A stretch of DNA of 13,665 bases from Rhodospirillales bacterium (GTDB lineage Bacteria > Pseudomonadota > Alphaproteobacteria > Acetobacterales > Acetobacteraceae), in NCBI GenBank assembly GCA_018971455.1, contig JAGXAV010000015.1, positions 1-13,665 of the forward strand, read 5' to 3'. The notes beneath the pieces are model-generated. The model was given only the letters and a program-made list of their open reading frames with translations, searched no databases and was not told the origin of the DNA. Shown in pieces: positions 12,386 through 13,665 of this stretch (the stretch's first letter is position 1; every line of letters starts with the position of its first letter). A program made the position numbers and the translations under genes.

Positions 12386-13665
12386 CGAGGCGCTCCCCCC
12401 TCTTGTCGAAGAACACGCTGTCGGTCACCGTCGCGCGAAGAATGTCGCCGGCGGCCCCACCGGTCTTCGCGGCGCCGGTCATGGCGGGAATGAACACCGT
12501 CTGGCCCATCCGCGCTCGCCCGCCCTCGATCATCGCAAGCGCGATCGAGCGATCGAGCGCCGGGCTGCGGTAGGACGAGGTGACGTGGCCGAGCGCATGC
12601 GCCCCCATGGCGGGGTTTGCGGTCGCGAGCACCTGCGCGCCCACGTCGGGAACCGCCTCCGGCGCGTCCGTCAGCAGCCCGACGAGCTGCTTGCGGTCGG
12701 TCCCCACCATGTCGGGCCGGGTCAGCGAGCGTTTGCCGACGAAATCCGGCTTCCGCTTGCCGATGGCCCAGTCGAGCCCGGCATCGGCCGGCGTCACCGT
12801 GCCATCGGTGTCCTGACCGACGATGATGTAGCCCTTTTCCGCCCGCATCACGTGCATCGCCTCGGTGCCGTAGGCGACGATGCCGTGCGCCTCGCCCGCC
12901 TGCCACAGCGCTTCCCACACGGAGCGCGCGGCATCCGGCGGAACGTTGATCTCGAACCCCAGCTCGCCGGTGAAGCTGACGCGCATCAACCGTGTCGCAA
13001 CGCCGAGGATGCTCCCCTCGCGCACACTCATATGCGGCATGGCCTCGCGGGAGAGATCGATGCCCTCGACGAACGGCGCGATGAGCGCGCGCGCCTTCGG
13101 CCCCTGCACCGCGATGACGGCCCATTGCTCGGTCGTCGAGGTCAGCCATGCCTTGAGGTCGGTGAACTCGGTCTGCAGGTAATCCTCCATGTGGTGCAGC
13201 ACGCGCGCCGCGCCGCCGGTCGTCGTCGTCACGTGGAAGCGGTCGGCGGCCAGCCGCGCGATGACGCCGTCATCCATGATGAAGCCCTGCTCGTTGAGCA
13301 TCAGCCCATAGCGGCAGCTTCCCACCTGGAGCCGGCTCCAGGGATTGGTGTAGAGCCGCTCGAGAAATTGCGCCGCGTCCGGGCCGACGATTTCGATCTT
13401 GCCGAGCGTCGAGCCGTCGAACAGGCCGACCCCCGCGCGCGTCGCCCTGCATTCGCGCGCCACCGCCGCGGCCATGTCCTCGCCGGATCGCGGAAAATAC
13501 CAGGCGCGCTTCCACAGCCCGACATCCTCGAAGGCGGCCCCGCGCTCCGCCGCCCAGTCATGGATCGGCGTCCGGCGGACCGGGTCAAACATCTCGCCCC
13601 GCGCGGCGCCGGCGAAGGCGCCGAAGGTCACCGGCGTATAGGGCTGGCGGTACGTCGTCAGGCCG
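12378..13665 (-). CDS. soxA: Sarcosine oxidase alpha subunit, C-terminal part (cut by window edge)
   Basis: About 428 C-terminal residues of the roughly 1000-residue alpha subunit of heterotetrameric sarcosine oxidase. The frame stays open to the last base: before the apparent start at 13631 it reads GLTTYRQPYTP, a conserved SoxA linker, so the gene continues to the right outside the window. The visible part is the aminomethyltransferase (GcvT)-like tetrahydrofolate-binding region. It holds GLFDGSTLGKIEIVGPDAAQ, GFIMDDGVIARL, SFTGELGFEINVP, the strongly SoxA-typical EKGYIIVGQDTDGTVTPADAG and WAIGKRKPDFVGKRSL, and a C-terminal barrel ending GERLDA. The missing N-terminal part normally carries the NAD-binding region. 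It overlaps soxG by eight bases. The beta and delta subunits (soxB, soxD) would be expected further right. Confidence 0.95.
   Translation of the reverse strand, partial: GLTTYRQPYTPVTFGAFAGAARGEMFDPVRRTPIHDWAAERGAAFEDVGLWKRAWYFPRSGEDMAAAVARECRATRAGVGLFDGSTLGKIEIVGPDAAQFLERLYTNPWSRLQVGSCRYGLMLNEQGFIMDDGVIARLAADRFHVTTTTGGAARVLHHMEDYLQTEFTDLKAWLTSTTEQWAVIAVQGPKARALIAPFVEGIDLSREAMPHMSVREGSILGVATRLMRVSFTGELGFEINVPPDAARSVWEALWQAGEAHGIVAYGTEAMHVMRAEKGYIIVGQDTDGTVTPADAGLDWAIGKRKPDFVGKRSLTRPDMVGTDRKQLVGLLTDAPEAVPDVGAQVLATANPAMGAHALGHVTSSYRSPALDRSIALAMIEGGRARMGQTVFIPAMTGAAKTGGAAGDILRATVTDSVFFDKRGERLDA

Noticed and set aside
1-13665. Search for CRISPR repeats, tRNAs, transposases, phage genes or defence-type modules
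   Set aside because: No direct-repeat array, clover-leaf, transposase motif, toxin-antitoxin pair or nuclease/NTPase signature was seen on reading both strands. All confident genes are metabolic or regulatory.

Overview
The window is about two-thirds G+C, with tightly packed, partly overlapping genes. Its gene content is typical of a soil or plant-associated Proteobacterium, most likely an alphaproteobacterium. That placement is an inference from codon use, from heterotetrameric sarcosine oxidase genes next to a serine dehydratase, and from the LacI, GMC and Gfo/Idh mix. I see no tRNA, rRNA, CRISPR array, insertion sequence or phage gene. Everything recognisable is small-molecule catabolism and its regulation.

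Region 1 (1-7126) looks like one catabolic module bracketed by two paralogous LacI-family regulators. In order it holds regulator 1 (219-1331, +), a BetA-like GMC flavoprotein oxidoreductase (1337-3046, -), a DHDPS/NAL-family lyase (3348-4304, +), a hotdog thioesterase broken by one frameshift (4341-4756, -), a Gfo/Idh/MocA oxidoreductase (4753-5838, -) and regulator 2 (6050-7126, +). LacI-type operators sit in front of regulator 1, in the GMC/lyase divergent promoter region and in the Gfo-Idh/regulator 2 divergent region. They fall into two sub-types that suggest which regulator acts where. A GC-rich hairpin separates the convergent lyase and thioesterase genes. The substrate cannot be named from sequence. 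A sugar, sugar acid or similar polyol-type compound is the best guess, and no transporter is present in the window.

Region 2 (7182-10190) holds a divergent pair of acyl-CoA-type units. A MaoC-fold hydratase and a two-domain alpha-beta-barrel protein of unknown function, overlapping by one base, are transcribed leftwards. A fused two-domain acyl-CoA:carboxylate CoA-transferase is transcribed rightwards. A further LacI/GntR-like palindrome lies just upstream of the CoA-transferase.

Region 3 (10191-13665) begins with a short stretch that appears to hold a decayed C-terminal fragment of an isopropylmalate/tartrate dehydrogenase-type gene. A leftward operon follows: soxA (cut by the window edge), soxG and an iron-sulfur L-serine dehydratase. 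Sarcosine oxidase makes glycine and a C1 unit. Glycine is normally turned into serine by glyA, which is not in the window, and serine dehydratase then yields pyruvate. This part is a conventional sarcosine/glycine-betaine degradation branch.

I did not find a convincing radically new system. The most distinctive signals are the regulator/operator architecture of region 1, the atypical active site of the DHDPS-like enzyme, the frameshifted thioesterase and the dehydrogenase relic.
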